Shown: positions 1-12,541 of the stretch, in pieces
How positions within the stretch are numbered: the stretch's first letter is position 1
Layout: each line of letters opens with the position of its first letter
Source of the DNA: Cutaneotrichosporon cavernicola
Taxonomy: Eukaryota; Basidiomycota; Tremellomycetes; Trichosporonales; Trichosporonaceae
Length of the DNA: 64,000 bases
Assembly (NCBI RefSeq): GCF_030864355.1
Contig: NC_083396.1
Span: 1,054,001-1,118,000, forward strand
Direction of reading: 5' to 3'
Notes under the pieces: generated by a model
The model's input: only the letters and a program-made list of their open reading frames with translations
Told to the model about the DNA's origin: nothing
The model's database searches: none
Made by a program: the position numbers and the translations under genes

Positions 1-144
1 AGTAATGTCGACATTCTTGCGCCACGCCTTCTTGCCCTTCCTGCTCGACTGCTTGGGCTGTGCCGGTGCCGCGCCCTTGCTCTTCCCAGCAGGCCGGTCG
101 TATGGCTTTGTCGCCGTTTTTGTCTTCGAGGTCGTGGCTGGCAT
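1..144 (-). CDS. NOP53: NOP53-like ribosome biogenesis protein, N-terminal part (cut by window edge)
   Basis: The reverse strand opens with ATG at 144-142 and reads 48 residues to the edge without a stop. The segment is basic and low in complexity, then reaches SRKGKKAWRKNVDIT, which matches the conserved N-terminal motif of the Nop53/GLTSCR2/PICT1 family (SRKGKKAWRKN). Family members are nucleolar and act in late 60S maturation by bringing the exosome helicase Mtr4 to pre-60S particles. The rest of the gene lies to the left. It is head to head with the mitoribosomal gene starting at 344, so the 199 bp between them must hold both promoters. The short visible length is the main limit; the motif itself is distinctive. 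Confidence 0.8.
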   Translation of the reverse strand, partial: MPATTSKTKTATKPYDRPAGKSKGAAPAQPKQSSRKGKKAWRKNVDIT

Positions 145-343
145 CCTGTTGTTGATGGTGTCACAGTTATGCAGATCTGAATCAGAGGTGGGTGGAGGCT
201 GGGCGGCGAATCCCAACTTTTATTAGTCTTTCCGTATTTACTACCCTTTTATCCGGTCCATCCCACCCCCGACTTGAACCCGATTGTCAAAGACAATCGC
301 ACCGGTATATACAGCGACCACCCAACGACCAACGACAACGACA

Positions 344-1760
344 ATGTCCGGCCTACTCACGCTTGGACGCGCAGCCGCGCCGATCGCGTCGGGATCGCGC
401 GCGTTCTCCGTCTCCGCCGTCGCGTGCAAGGTCAAGGGCGAGAAGGCCAAGAAGGGTGCGCTACTTTTCATAAGCTGTAGCACTGACATTAGCCGTCACC
501 GGTCTCCGTAAGAAGCAGGGGACATCATTCGGCGCCAAGGGCAAGGGTGCTGCTCGTAGTCCGTCAGCACTCATCAAGGCCGGCGGACTGAACCTCCGCA
601 CCACGCTTGGCAAGGACGCGCCGGACCTCACCGACCTTATGCAGCTATACCCCGAGGCTTTGGTTCCGATGAACGCCGGCGCGCCAGCGACGTTTCCCCG
701 CGCAACATACGAACACTTCAAGACGTTTGGGCTGGACAAGCGCATCGCTACCGAGTTTGCTAATGGCGGCTTGCCCGCCTCGGTGATTCGGCAGGCCACC
801 CTCGACCTCACCGGCACCCTCAATGCCGCCAAGGGGAATAGCTCAAAGGACGCGCGCATCCTCCTCACCGGCCCGCGCGGTTCTGGAAAAAGCATGCTTA
901 TGCTCCAGGCGGCTGCGTATGCTCTCGAGGCTGGCTGGATTGTGCTCTATGTCCCTCAGGCCAGCAAGTGGCTCGACTCGAGCTCCCAGTATGAGTACAA
1001 CGAGGCGGACAAGATGTTCCACCAGACCGAGACTAGCCAGCAGCTCCTCACCAAGCTCGCTGCCGTGAACAAGGCCCAGCTGGCAAAGGTCACCCTTTCC
1101 GAGGCGGTCAAGGTTGGATCCGAGACATTTGCCGCTGGCTCAAAGCTCGCGGACATTGTTGCCCTCGGCGCAAAGGAGGAACGCCTAGCCGTCCCCGCTC
1201 TCGCTGCGACTGTCGACGTGCTGTCCAAACAGACGGCTGTGCCAGTCCTCCTGGCGGTCGACGAGATGCACGCCCTCTTCCGCACCTCTCAGTTCCGCGC
1301 GCCCGACTACACACGGCTCGAGCCGTACAACCTCTCGGTGTCGTCGCTCGTCCTCGACCTCCTTACCGGCCGCAAGGCGTTTGGTGCCGGTGCCGTCATT
1401 GGCGCGCTGTCGTACTCCAACACCGAGTGGCCAGTGTCCGACACGCTTCTCTACGGCGTCGGCCAGCCGACAGTCCACCCCGTCCACGCTTACACCACGC
1501 ATGACGAGGTGCACCTCGCCAACGCAAAGTCGGGGATCAAGACAGTCGAGGTGCCGCTTGGCATGACGGGCAAGGAGGCCGCTGCAATGTTCGAGGTGTG
1601 GACCCGGAAGGGGTGGGCGACAAATTGTGGGTCGCACCATCACAGAGTACTGCTAACCCCAGCCGCTGATGACGTGTTCCTCGGCGCCCTCAACGCCGCA
1701 TCAGGCAACCCTCGGGAGATGGCGCGCGGATGGCTGCAATCTCACCAGGCCCATGTCTAG
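344..1760 (+). CDS. MRPS29: Mitochondrial small-subunit ribosomal protein mS29 (DAP3 family)
   Basis: Three exons fit: 344-455, 493-1626 and 1663-1760, giving 447 residues. Intron 1 (37 nt) restores frame between an N-terminal targeting-like segment (SGSRAFSVSAVAC) and the body. Intron 2 (36 nt) has a TGCTAAC branch motif; because 36 nt is in frame it would not interrupt reading if retained. A Walker A motif, TGPRGSGKSMLML, lies near residue 150, and a Walker B-like VLLAVDEMHALF follows, as in DAP3/mS29. This protein is the GTP-binding component of the head of the mitochondrial 28S subunit. Third-position GC preference is strong throughout. Its ATG lies 199 bp from the divergent NOP53 start. 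The family call is secure; the symbol follows yeast usage. Confidence 0.88.
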
Positions 1761-2508
1761 ATCTAGCCCTCACACACATATTGCATGCGACCTCTCACTG
1801 ACATTGGCGTCGCTTTCATCACTTGGAGTTAGCGTCAGAGCATGGCTTCCGTTGTGTCGGATGATAACAGCGAAACGGACTCAACTGGGACGTGGAGTTC
1901 CATGGTTCGTAACTGGTCTCTGCCACTGTCTACAGTATCCACGGCTGGAGCAAGTGTTCTTGCCGTTGTCAGGGCTACACGCACGGCACATGATATGGCG
2001 CTCTTCAGTCATGGGAAGCAGACCTTAACCAGCAGCGATCTCTCAGCGGCCGGATACCACTGACAACATTCGCCGCTTGCTTCGCTCAAGGCTCACGGCT
2101 CAATGCAACGCATGGCATTCCTATACATCGTCTCGCGACATGCTATGAGTGACGCACCCGAAGGCGCATGGAACAGGCTCTGTGAATGAAGTGGGAGGTG
2201 ACTAGCTGTCGCTTGTCGCTTGCGCGAGAGCGGAGAGTACGTGCAAAATGACATGAGGCAATGGGATGAGGCAATATGGATGGGCGACATTGGGCGTGGA
2301 AAGCAATGATGACGCCTGTGGCGCAGAGTCTAGGGCCGACAGGTCGATGAAATGTGTGCGGGCCAGTGCGGTGTGATGTATGGTGAGCGGTCGTGTGAGA
2401 CGCCCGGGTGTGGAAACTGGTACCCAAAAGCAAGCATGCGGGTGCGGGGTATATCGAGCAGGTATTTCAGTGTAAAGAGGACGGATATGGCTCGTGTGAC
2501 GGAAGCGT
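1761..2508. other. Convergent intergenic region
   Basis: This 748-bp stretch separates the 3' ends of the mS29 gene (plus) and the Whi3-like gene (minus). It should hold both 3' untranslated regions. The open frames here are short, lack the codon bias of the neighbours and match no family I recognise. No RNA gene or repeat was seen. Confidence 0.6.
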
Positions 2509-5306
2509 TTAGGACTGGTTCGCGTTGGACTGGCCCCACGCGTTGGCAGCGCCGTTGAGCGACGGTAGGCCGTGGTGCTGCATGCCGAAGGTGTCAAACC
2601 CGCCGTACGTGTTGCCAGAGCTGCCTGGGGCGGCAGACGACGATACCCAGCCTAATGATGCGGGAGTGCGAATCGGTGACGAGACGGGCGAGAACCCGCC
2701 ACCAACAGACGAGGGCCCGAACGAGTTGAACGCTGCCTCAGTCTTGCCGCCGGCGCCGGGAATGGCGGTCGCCTGCGAGGCCGTCGAGCCACTGGCAGAC
2801 CCGCTGCTGTTCTGGCGGTCAAGAGGCCCACTGTCGTAAAAGCGCTGCGATCCTGGTGAAGGGGCCAGCGGCGCGTTGAACGGCTGCGCTGTAGGGGACA
2901 GGGAAGACGGGCCCTCGGCGGCACGGCGGTCGCCGGCTTGGCCGCCAGGCGGCCCGATGGGGACAGGCTGCGAGGCAGCCATCGAGTACGAGCCAGGACC
3001 GGGAGGGCCGGGAGCCATCTGGTTGCCGGACGGAGCGTTTGACATGCCAGCGACGGCGACGCCGTGTGCGATGCCGCCAAACATCGAGTTGCCCATGGCT
3101 TGCTGGTGCGAATTGCCACGCTGACCCAACGAGTTCTTCGAGTATGACAAACGGATGCCTCCCTTGACCAGGCCGTTAAGCGTGTTGCCGTAGAGGTCGC
3201 GCATCGCCTGCGTCGCGAAAGGGATGTCCTCGAATTCCACGAAACACATAGGCCCGTTGATCTTCTGGCGGAACGACATACGCTTGAAGCCAGGGCGACG
3301 CGAGAAAAGGTTGCGGAGCGACTCCTCCAGGAAGTTTGGGGGGTGCGTGGGAGGCGAAATGGCGGGCAAGTTGCCAATGTACAGGGTGTTAATGGGCGGG
3401 TTCTGGTCGGCTGGGTTCATGTTGGCCGTGATGCCCAAGCTGCGAGGGTCGATGTTGTCGTTGGCCCCGCCAAAACCCAGCGCTGACGAGTACGACCCGT
3501 GCTGGCCGTACGCACCATAGCCTCCCGCTCCGCTCATACCGGACTGGGCACCATGAATAGGTCCAGCCGTAAGCGGGCCAGAGCGACCAGAAGCGGATGC
3601 CGTGTTCGGGTACCCTTCAAGCGCCATGCCGCCCATGCCGACAGAACCGACCGACCACCCCTCGAGCTCGTCCGCCTCCTCAGCCAGCGCCAAAAGCGCC
3701 TTGCTGTCGGTGGGCCGCGAGTTGGGCGACTTGCCAGAAAGAGGTGGAGAGCCAGACGTGTTAGAATGCGACGACGCCCCACCCTGCTGGGTAGTGGTGA
3801 GCTTGTCTACCTTGTTCTCGCCAGCAGTCTGGCCAGGAGCGGGCCACGCGTCCCAAGCCTCCTTTGCCGACTGGATCGCTCCAGGGTTCTGTCCGGCGAG
3901 GGCCATGTTGGGGCCGGCGCTGGGCTGCACAAGCCCGGCAGCGTTTGCCGCAGAGAGCGCCTGGGCCTGGGCCTGCTGCTGTTGAGATACGAGCTGGGTG
4001 AGTCGGCCAGAGCGTAACAGAAGCCCGACCAAGTCATTGTCACCCGCACCGCGCTTCGTGTGTAAATTCTTCTTGGCCATTTCCGCCTTGAGCGTGGCAC
4101 CCGTGATCGTGTCGATGCGTCTTCCCTGGAGGTGATCACGCGCGGCCAGTGCATCACCGCGGGTCTTGAACTTTGCAAAGCCAATGGTTTGGCGTCGCGG
4201 GGCCACCTGCTGTGGCATGGACGACGACGGTGCAAGTGCCGCTCCTGTGGGGGCTGAAGGAGTGAGCGACATCGCTGCCGACGGCGTGTTGGACGCAGTT
4301 GACGATTGAGTGCCACCAAAGTTCAAGGCAGCAAATGTCTCCTCCAGCGACTGCTCCTGGTGATCCTGGTTGCCCATTTGCGGGCCCATGTTCTGTTGGG
4401 AGGCAATGTGTTGCAGCTCAGCGAGGAGGGCAACGGCCGACGCAGGCTCCCGTCTAGAACCAGACGGGAACTTCAAAGTGGCGGCTTCGAAACCTGGGGC
4501 AAAGGTGAAGATGTTCTGGAACTCGCGCTCCTGAATTTGTCAGCTTGATCTGGTCGAACACTCACGCTCATGTCGTCGGGGAAGCCAACGACGAAGATGG
4601 TGCTGATAGCCTCCTCCTCATCGCGGTCCCGGCTCTCCTCGTCACGATGACGCTCACGGCGACGATCACGTGGCTCGCCCGGCTGCGACCCAGAGCGCCC
4701 TGGGAGAGCACCGTTGATACCACTCAAAGGTCCAACGCCCGGCGTTGAAGTCATCGACTGACGGGAACTTGGGCCATACGCCTCCATTGGGTTGGGCGGT
4801 AATTGGTGGGTGATATGGCCATTGGGCGCACCGCGCCCGTATGCTGGTCCATAGTTGGGGCCACCGGGAGGGGCCCCTGGTGGACCGGGGCGCCAGCCAG
4901 GTCCCCACACGTTGCCCGACTGGCCAGAGAGGGATAACGAATGGATCGGGTCGGGTGCCATGGCGTGTTGAGCAGGGGGAACGTAAGGTGGAGCGTGGGG
5001 TGGAGGCGACGTCGTGACTGGTGGAAGAAAGTGTGACGACGTGTTCTGGTATCCGGATGGCTGAGACTGTGGGGTCTGTTGGGTGTCTTCACCAGAGTCG
5101 TTGGATGACGCGTCGCAGCGGGGCGGCATACGATCGCCGGGGGCGCCCAGGCGGCTGGGACCAGACGGAGACGTGCTAAAGGTAGCCGAGGACGAAGAGC
5201 GCGGGTTGTGGGCGGCGATGGATGAAAAGGTCTGGGGCTTGTTGGGTTGATGTGAGGACCCGGAGGACGGTGTTGGAGATGGAAGTGATGATGGTGGAGT
5301 GGTCAT
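2509..5306 (-). CDS. WHI3: Whi3/Scw1-like RNA-binding protein with two RRM domains
   Basis: Two exons, 5306-4566 and 4530-2509, are joined by a 35-nt intron that completes the first RRM ([20 protein letters not shown], then [15 protein letters not shown]). The protein is 920 residues. The first 220 residues are Ser/Pro-rich and disordered. RRM1 continues after an Asn/Ser/Thr-rich insert to [20 protein letters not shown] and ends with [12 protein letters not shown] Gln/Ala-rich linker follows, then RRM2 with TLYIGNLP and [16 protein letters not shown], both diagnostic of Whi3, Scw1 and Csx-type proteins. The C-terminus is Gly/Ser/Pro-rich. Whi3 proteins bind G1-cyclin and other mRNAs, form condensates and influence cell size, morphology and cell wall. 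The open upstream region (about 2.4 kb) suggests a long leader, as is common for such regulators. Family call firm; exact orthology inferred. Confidence 0.88.
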
Positions 5307-7703
5307 ACTGGCAATGGCGATGGTGGTCGAGGGACGGTGATGAGAGGCAGTAGAGTTGGTGCGTAAGCCTGTGCGCAGAGCGCTGTGATGTCTTTGACGT
5401 TGACGCGGCGTGAGCGGTGGTGCTGGATGAGGTGTGTGCAGCGTTGGCAGGGCACGGTCGTTTATCGCAAGCGTCGTGCGCGTTTGTTGGCGACAATCCA
5501 AGTTGATTCTGCAAACGTCCGACTGCAAGTCAAGCCAATAGAGATATGTTTTTGACGTGACGAGTTCAGGTAACCAAACAAGACACAAGGTTGTGCGAGA
5601 TGAAAGTGATGGGGAGCGGATGCCACAGTAGGGCTACGCGCGCTCTCTATACCCTCCTCGGCGCACGGTCTCCGCGATCCTGTACGCCCTTGGGGACGCG
5701 ATTCACACGGCGTGGGTGGCTTAACACGTGCAGTTCAGGCGCGCTGCGACGCGATGGCGAGTGGAGAGATGGCCGGAAAGGAAGGAGGAGGCCTGAGGGT
5801 TTGATGATGAGTGGATGGAGTTCGGATGACAAGAACCGAAGTCGCAATGGGTTGGATGAGGAAGGGTGAAAGAGACGCGATGTCAACAAGGGTCGTGGCG
5901 GTATGCCAGGGAGTTGAGCGCGTCGTGGAGTGATGTTTATTCAAGTATTGGAGACTAATCGGTAAGGAAGGGAGATGAGCGGAGTAAGAGGGTGGAGGGG
6001 TGTGAGATGGGAGATGGGGAGGTTGATGAGGATGTGGATGGGATGAGGGATGGAATGGAATGGAATGGAGATGGTGGATGGTGGGATGGGTGATTGATTA
6101 GGTACTATAGACTGTAGCGTATGTGTTGACGAGTGGCGGGGAAGGGAGAGGGAGGGATTGGGAAGGCAAGGCAATGGTACCAAGAGGGATGGTGTGGTGG
6201 TGGTGGTGGCAGCCGTTGCGGCTTTGGTGAGGGAGCCCGGGGAAGAGGGGGGGGAGGGGGGAGAGGGGGGAGGGATAGGAGGGAATTGTGGCGTGTTGTG
6301 CGTCTAAGAGTCTGTCCCCACTCATCTCCCTTGATTATGGCTCATGCTACGTATGGCTCATGGCTCCTCATGTCTCCTCGCGGCGCCATGTCGCCCCCTA
6401 CCCAAATTCCAAAAGAGCGTGGGTCCAATGCCTTTGCAACCACCACCCATCTCCTCCCCCTGAGATCGACCTCAACCCCTTCCCCCTACCTTTGGTGCTG
6501 ACCGCGTGCATCGTCTGACCCCTAACACCATACCAAACTTGCCGCCTCCACCCCAGTATACTTGCCACCTCAGGAGGACAGATTATTACCAGCTGGGCGA
6601 CATGGGCGCATGGGCGACGCCAGGAGTGGTGTCTGGTGATCGGGTTGCCTCTCTTAGCAAAAAAACGCAGCGATGACCATTTGATCCCATTTCCCTCTCC
6701 TGACGCCCTTGGAGACCACCAAGACTGGAGCCTGGAGTCTAAGAGCACGGACCTGGACCCTTCGCCCCAAAGCGGGTGGCGAGATCCAGGGTCCAACATT
6801 AGGCCCTAACCTCTCGGCGTTATCGAGTCTCGGCGAAACATTCAACGTGCACTCGTGGCGCTCAGAACATGTGGGCCCCGCACTCGTCTCCTTGAGTCTT
6901 GAGTGACCCGAATCCAATTAACCCTGGGGTGAAGCGCATCTCTTGATGACTTGAGCCACAGGCGAGGGCAATCAACAGCGAGGAACACTCCAAATCAAGA
7001 GACCACAGAGAGACCCAACACGTATCTCTCACTCCAAATCCCAATTCACGACACTATTGTCCAGTTGCAAGGCCGTTTGCGTCAGTGACGATGACCCTCC
7101 CCAATACCACAGGCAACAGACAGCGGGGGGGAGGACTCACTCTCGTGATCATGCTCATGGCTCGGAATGCATCCGGGTTGCAGTCGAACGCCAAGAACAG
7201 TCCATCAACTCGAGGAACGCAGCCCAGTTGGCAGAGGCCATACGACTGCGTGCTTTGGAGTAGTCGCAGTAGCCTTTGACCCACAGTACTGGTCTGGGTG
7301 ACGGGGAAGGTGGCAGAGAAGGTTGGCGTTCTCAAAAGCAGTCGAGTGAACCTCAGTTTAGTAGATCCAAGGTCATTGCATGCGTAATAGGCCAAAATTG
7401 ACCCCGCACCCAATGACGCGTGCTGGAGCCCCACTTGAGTTTCCCACCTAACCCTCACCAATACAATCCGGGCGCCGCGTATTTCTTATGATCGAGTCGT
7501 TCGTCGGCCATTTCAGACTTCAGACGGTCGGCGAAGGTCGGTGTTCACCGACAGGCGCGACAAGATTGGTACACGAAGTCGGCCGTCCATTGCTACTTTA
7601 TCGACTCGCTACTTACTCCAACCCTGGTCAGTATCATTCTCATCCATTTATATCCTCGCTTTATCGCTTGCCCATCAATACATCTCTCACAAAACCCGCC
7701 ACA
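5307..7703. other. Long divergent intergenic region between WHI3-like gene and BAT gene
   Basis: About 2.4 kb without a supported gene. It must contain the leader and promoter of the Whi3-like gene (minus) and the promoter of the aminotransferase gene (plus). Positions 5971-6290 are strongly purine-rich on the plus strand, first as GGATG/GGAATG-like repeats and then as long G runs. Open frames inside are short or repeat-driven and lack codon bias. The half nearer the aminotransferase shows nothing I can name. Confidence 0.6.
5971..6290. repeat. Purine-rich low-complexity tract with GGAATG units and G runs
   Basis: The plus strand is dominated by GGATG, GGAATG and GATGGTG words to about 6098. 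A (GGT)n run follows near 6192, then a nearly pure purine run at about 6236-6285 with G stretches of 5-8. On the Whi3-like transcript (minus) it would be a C/T-rich tract in the promoter or long leader. The plus strand has G-quadruplex potential; the function is unknown. Confidence 0.7.
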
Positions 7704-9255
7704 ATGCCAGCCGAGCTCAAAGCCTCCAGCCTCTACTTCTCGCCCATCTCGCCCAGCCACAAGCCGACTGCCGGCAAAGACGGTTATGGGAAGTGAGCCA
7801 GTAGCTGGGTGCGGTGTCGCTGACTGTCAGATACATGCTGACCGTCCCCGTGAGTGCCGTGTGGCCACGATCACGAGCGGCCTCTCTAATGACAGTGGAG
7901 TCGCACCTCGGGCTGGGGCCAGCCCAAGATCGCTGCACGCCAGGATATCTCCCTCGACCCTCTCGCCGGTGTGCTGCAGTAGTGAGTCGGCTGGCCACAC
8001 GGAACCAGTCTCAATCTGGCTTAGTGCTGACATTGAGTGCCGTCACCTGCTTCGAGGGCATGAAGGTGAGTGCGGTTCTCCTAGTCGCCAGCATCGCAAG
8101 GAATGTGGCTAATCCCCCAGTGCTACAAGGACGACCAGGGTGATTACCCACCGGCACGGACCATGACCGCTAACAAGCCCAGGCGAGCTCCGCCTCTTCC
8201 GGCCGGCCAAGAACTTTGACCGCCTTAAGCGCTCTGCCGCCCGCGTCGGCCTCCCCGTGGGTTACAAAAAGGTCTGTGGCTGACGTGAGCAGGACCAGTG
8301 GGACAACGATGAGCTCCTAGACCTCCTCGGCAAGCTCCTTGACCTTGGTGAGTAACCGGGACCCCGTGCGCGACTGATTTCCCAGAGTCTGATCTTGTTC
8401 CCGCAGTTGACGGCGAGAACCTCTACATCCGGCCCACGCTCCTCGAGACGTCCGAGTCATTTGGCATTAAGGACGACGCATACGCGTCCGACGCCCTGCT
8501 CTACGTTGTCACGAGCCTAAACCTCGGCAAGGGTCTCTACGCGTCGTCCGAGGGGGAGGGAATCCGTCTGGATGCGTGCAGCCAGTTCATCCGCGCCTGG
8601 CCAGGAGGCCACGGCAGCTACAAGCTCGGTGCCAACTACGGCACTGTTCAGGTCGCAAAGCGCCCCGGCTATGCCATGTCGCTCTGGCTCCACACCGTAG
8701 ATGGCAAGGAATACCTCTCAGAGGCCGGCGGAATGAATGTCTGGGTCATCAAGGAGGCCAAGGACGGCTTCCTCGAGTTCACCACCATGGGTCTTGAGAA
8801 CGGCATCGTCCTCCCAGGTATCACTCGTGAGAGCATCATCGAGCTTCTCAACGATCACGCCTCAGGCAAGGCCGAGTTCCCAATCGCTGGTATGCCCAAA
8901 AACATCCGCGTTGTTGAGCGCGACATCCCCATGGAGGAGATCACCGAGGGCGTCAAGGACGGCTCGCTCAAAGGAATGTTCGGTTGCGGGTAAGTCATCC
9001 CGATCTGCAGGACAACAGCGTTGATGAGCTGACGCTGATGGTAGCACTGGAGTCGTTGTCGTCCAGATCGGAAACATCACGAGCCAGGGCAAGGAGTACA
9101 AGATCCCCTCGAATCCCCTGATCAAGCTCCTCCGCGACGCAATGACGGGCATCCAGCGTGGTAGAATCGAGCACGGTGACTGGTCGTACGTTGTCCCCGG
9201 ATGGGATGGGAAGCAGCACGAGCACGACGTCGACGGTCAGAAGGTTATCGCTTAG
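7704..9255 (+). CDS. BAT1: Branched-chain amino acid aminotransferase (fold-type IV PLP enzyme)
   Basis: Nine exons (7704-7792, 7831-7849, 7896-7981, 8038-8065, 8121-8139, 8183-8256, 8293-8347, 8407-8989, 9045-9255) join in frame to 387 residues; several early exons are only 19-28 nt. The product shows YMLTVPWS, LQYAVTCFEGMK, LRLFRPAKNFDRLKRSA, LYIRPTLLETSESFGI, YKLGANYG and FTTMGLENGIVLPGITR. These are hallmark BCAT segments; the lysine of YKLGANYG matches the PLP-binding lysine. The enzyme interconverts Leu, Ile and Val with their 2-oxo acids using glutamate. The N-terminus is short, without a clear mitochondrial presequence, so a cytosolic form is possible, but I cannot tell BAT1 from BAT2. 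The dense small introns at the 5' end are typical of this window. Confidence 0.92.
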
Positions 9256-9828
9256 GGTGGCACCTGACGCTGCTCGATGTATCCGGAAGGGTTAAAGTAA
9301 AGTAGCGAGCACGATGTCGCATGTCGCCACTCAATCTTGATCTTGGGCAGTCCTGTTAAGGCGTAGAACTCTAGTATGCAGGGATAGATTGTGATTATTC
9401 AGGGAGTTTCAAGAAGTGTGTGAAGTGAATACGTGTATGTAATGTATTCTGTAGGTAAGCTGTGCCCGGTGTAAACGCGCCACGACCTAGACCTCTAGTC
9501 ATGTCAGATATAGGTATGACTGGGGCTACTTGAGAGGCTTGACCGGATGGCTACTCACCACGCATCACCGCAGAAGTTACAGGGGGTAAGGGGGGGTAGG
9601 GCGCGGAATCAAATTGGCGGTGGAGGCGTCGCACCTCAATGTCGACTGCGATGACCTTGTTGTGCTCGCACTAGTCGTCCTGATCATACTCCTTGCTCTC
9701 CCCATCCCCTCCATCCCCTCCATCACCATTTACATTGCTTAACATAAGAACCCATCGGCCGATAAATCTTTCAGCCTTACACTTCTCTGGCATTGTTGCA
9801 TTCCCTCACCGCAGGGCAATCCTTCAAC
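9256..9828. other. Intergenic region between BAT and PAP1
   Basis: This 573-bp stretch holds the BAT 3' region and the PAP1 promoter on the same strand. A C/T-rich stretch with ccatcccctccatcccctcc lies at about 9700-9725 upstream of PAP1. No gene is supported. Confidence 0.6.
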
Positions 9829-12290
<2,462 letters not shown>

Positions 12291-12541
12291 CTGAAACTCT
12301 CTCTACCAACGTTCTCATGTTAACTGTCTCAATAGCATTCCCGACACATCATCTGCACCGTAAGCGGGCCATCGATTCGCAGAAGAACGCATGCATCCAT
12401 TAAACCAAGCTACGGTGGAAGGTGACGTGTGCAGCCGCAGCACCTTCCTCGCCAAATCGTACTATTTCACAACTTCACCTTGGGTCCTCCTCAATTTCTC
12501 TTCATCCACTTACTCACCCCACCCACCTTCCTCACACAACC

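Noticed and set aside
2652..3377. A 241-codon Arg/Ser-rich frame on the minus strand
   Set aside because: It is an alternate frame of the Whi3-like coding exon, which carries RRM2.
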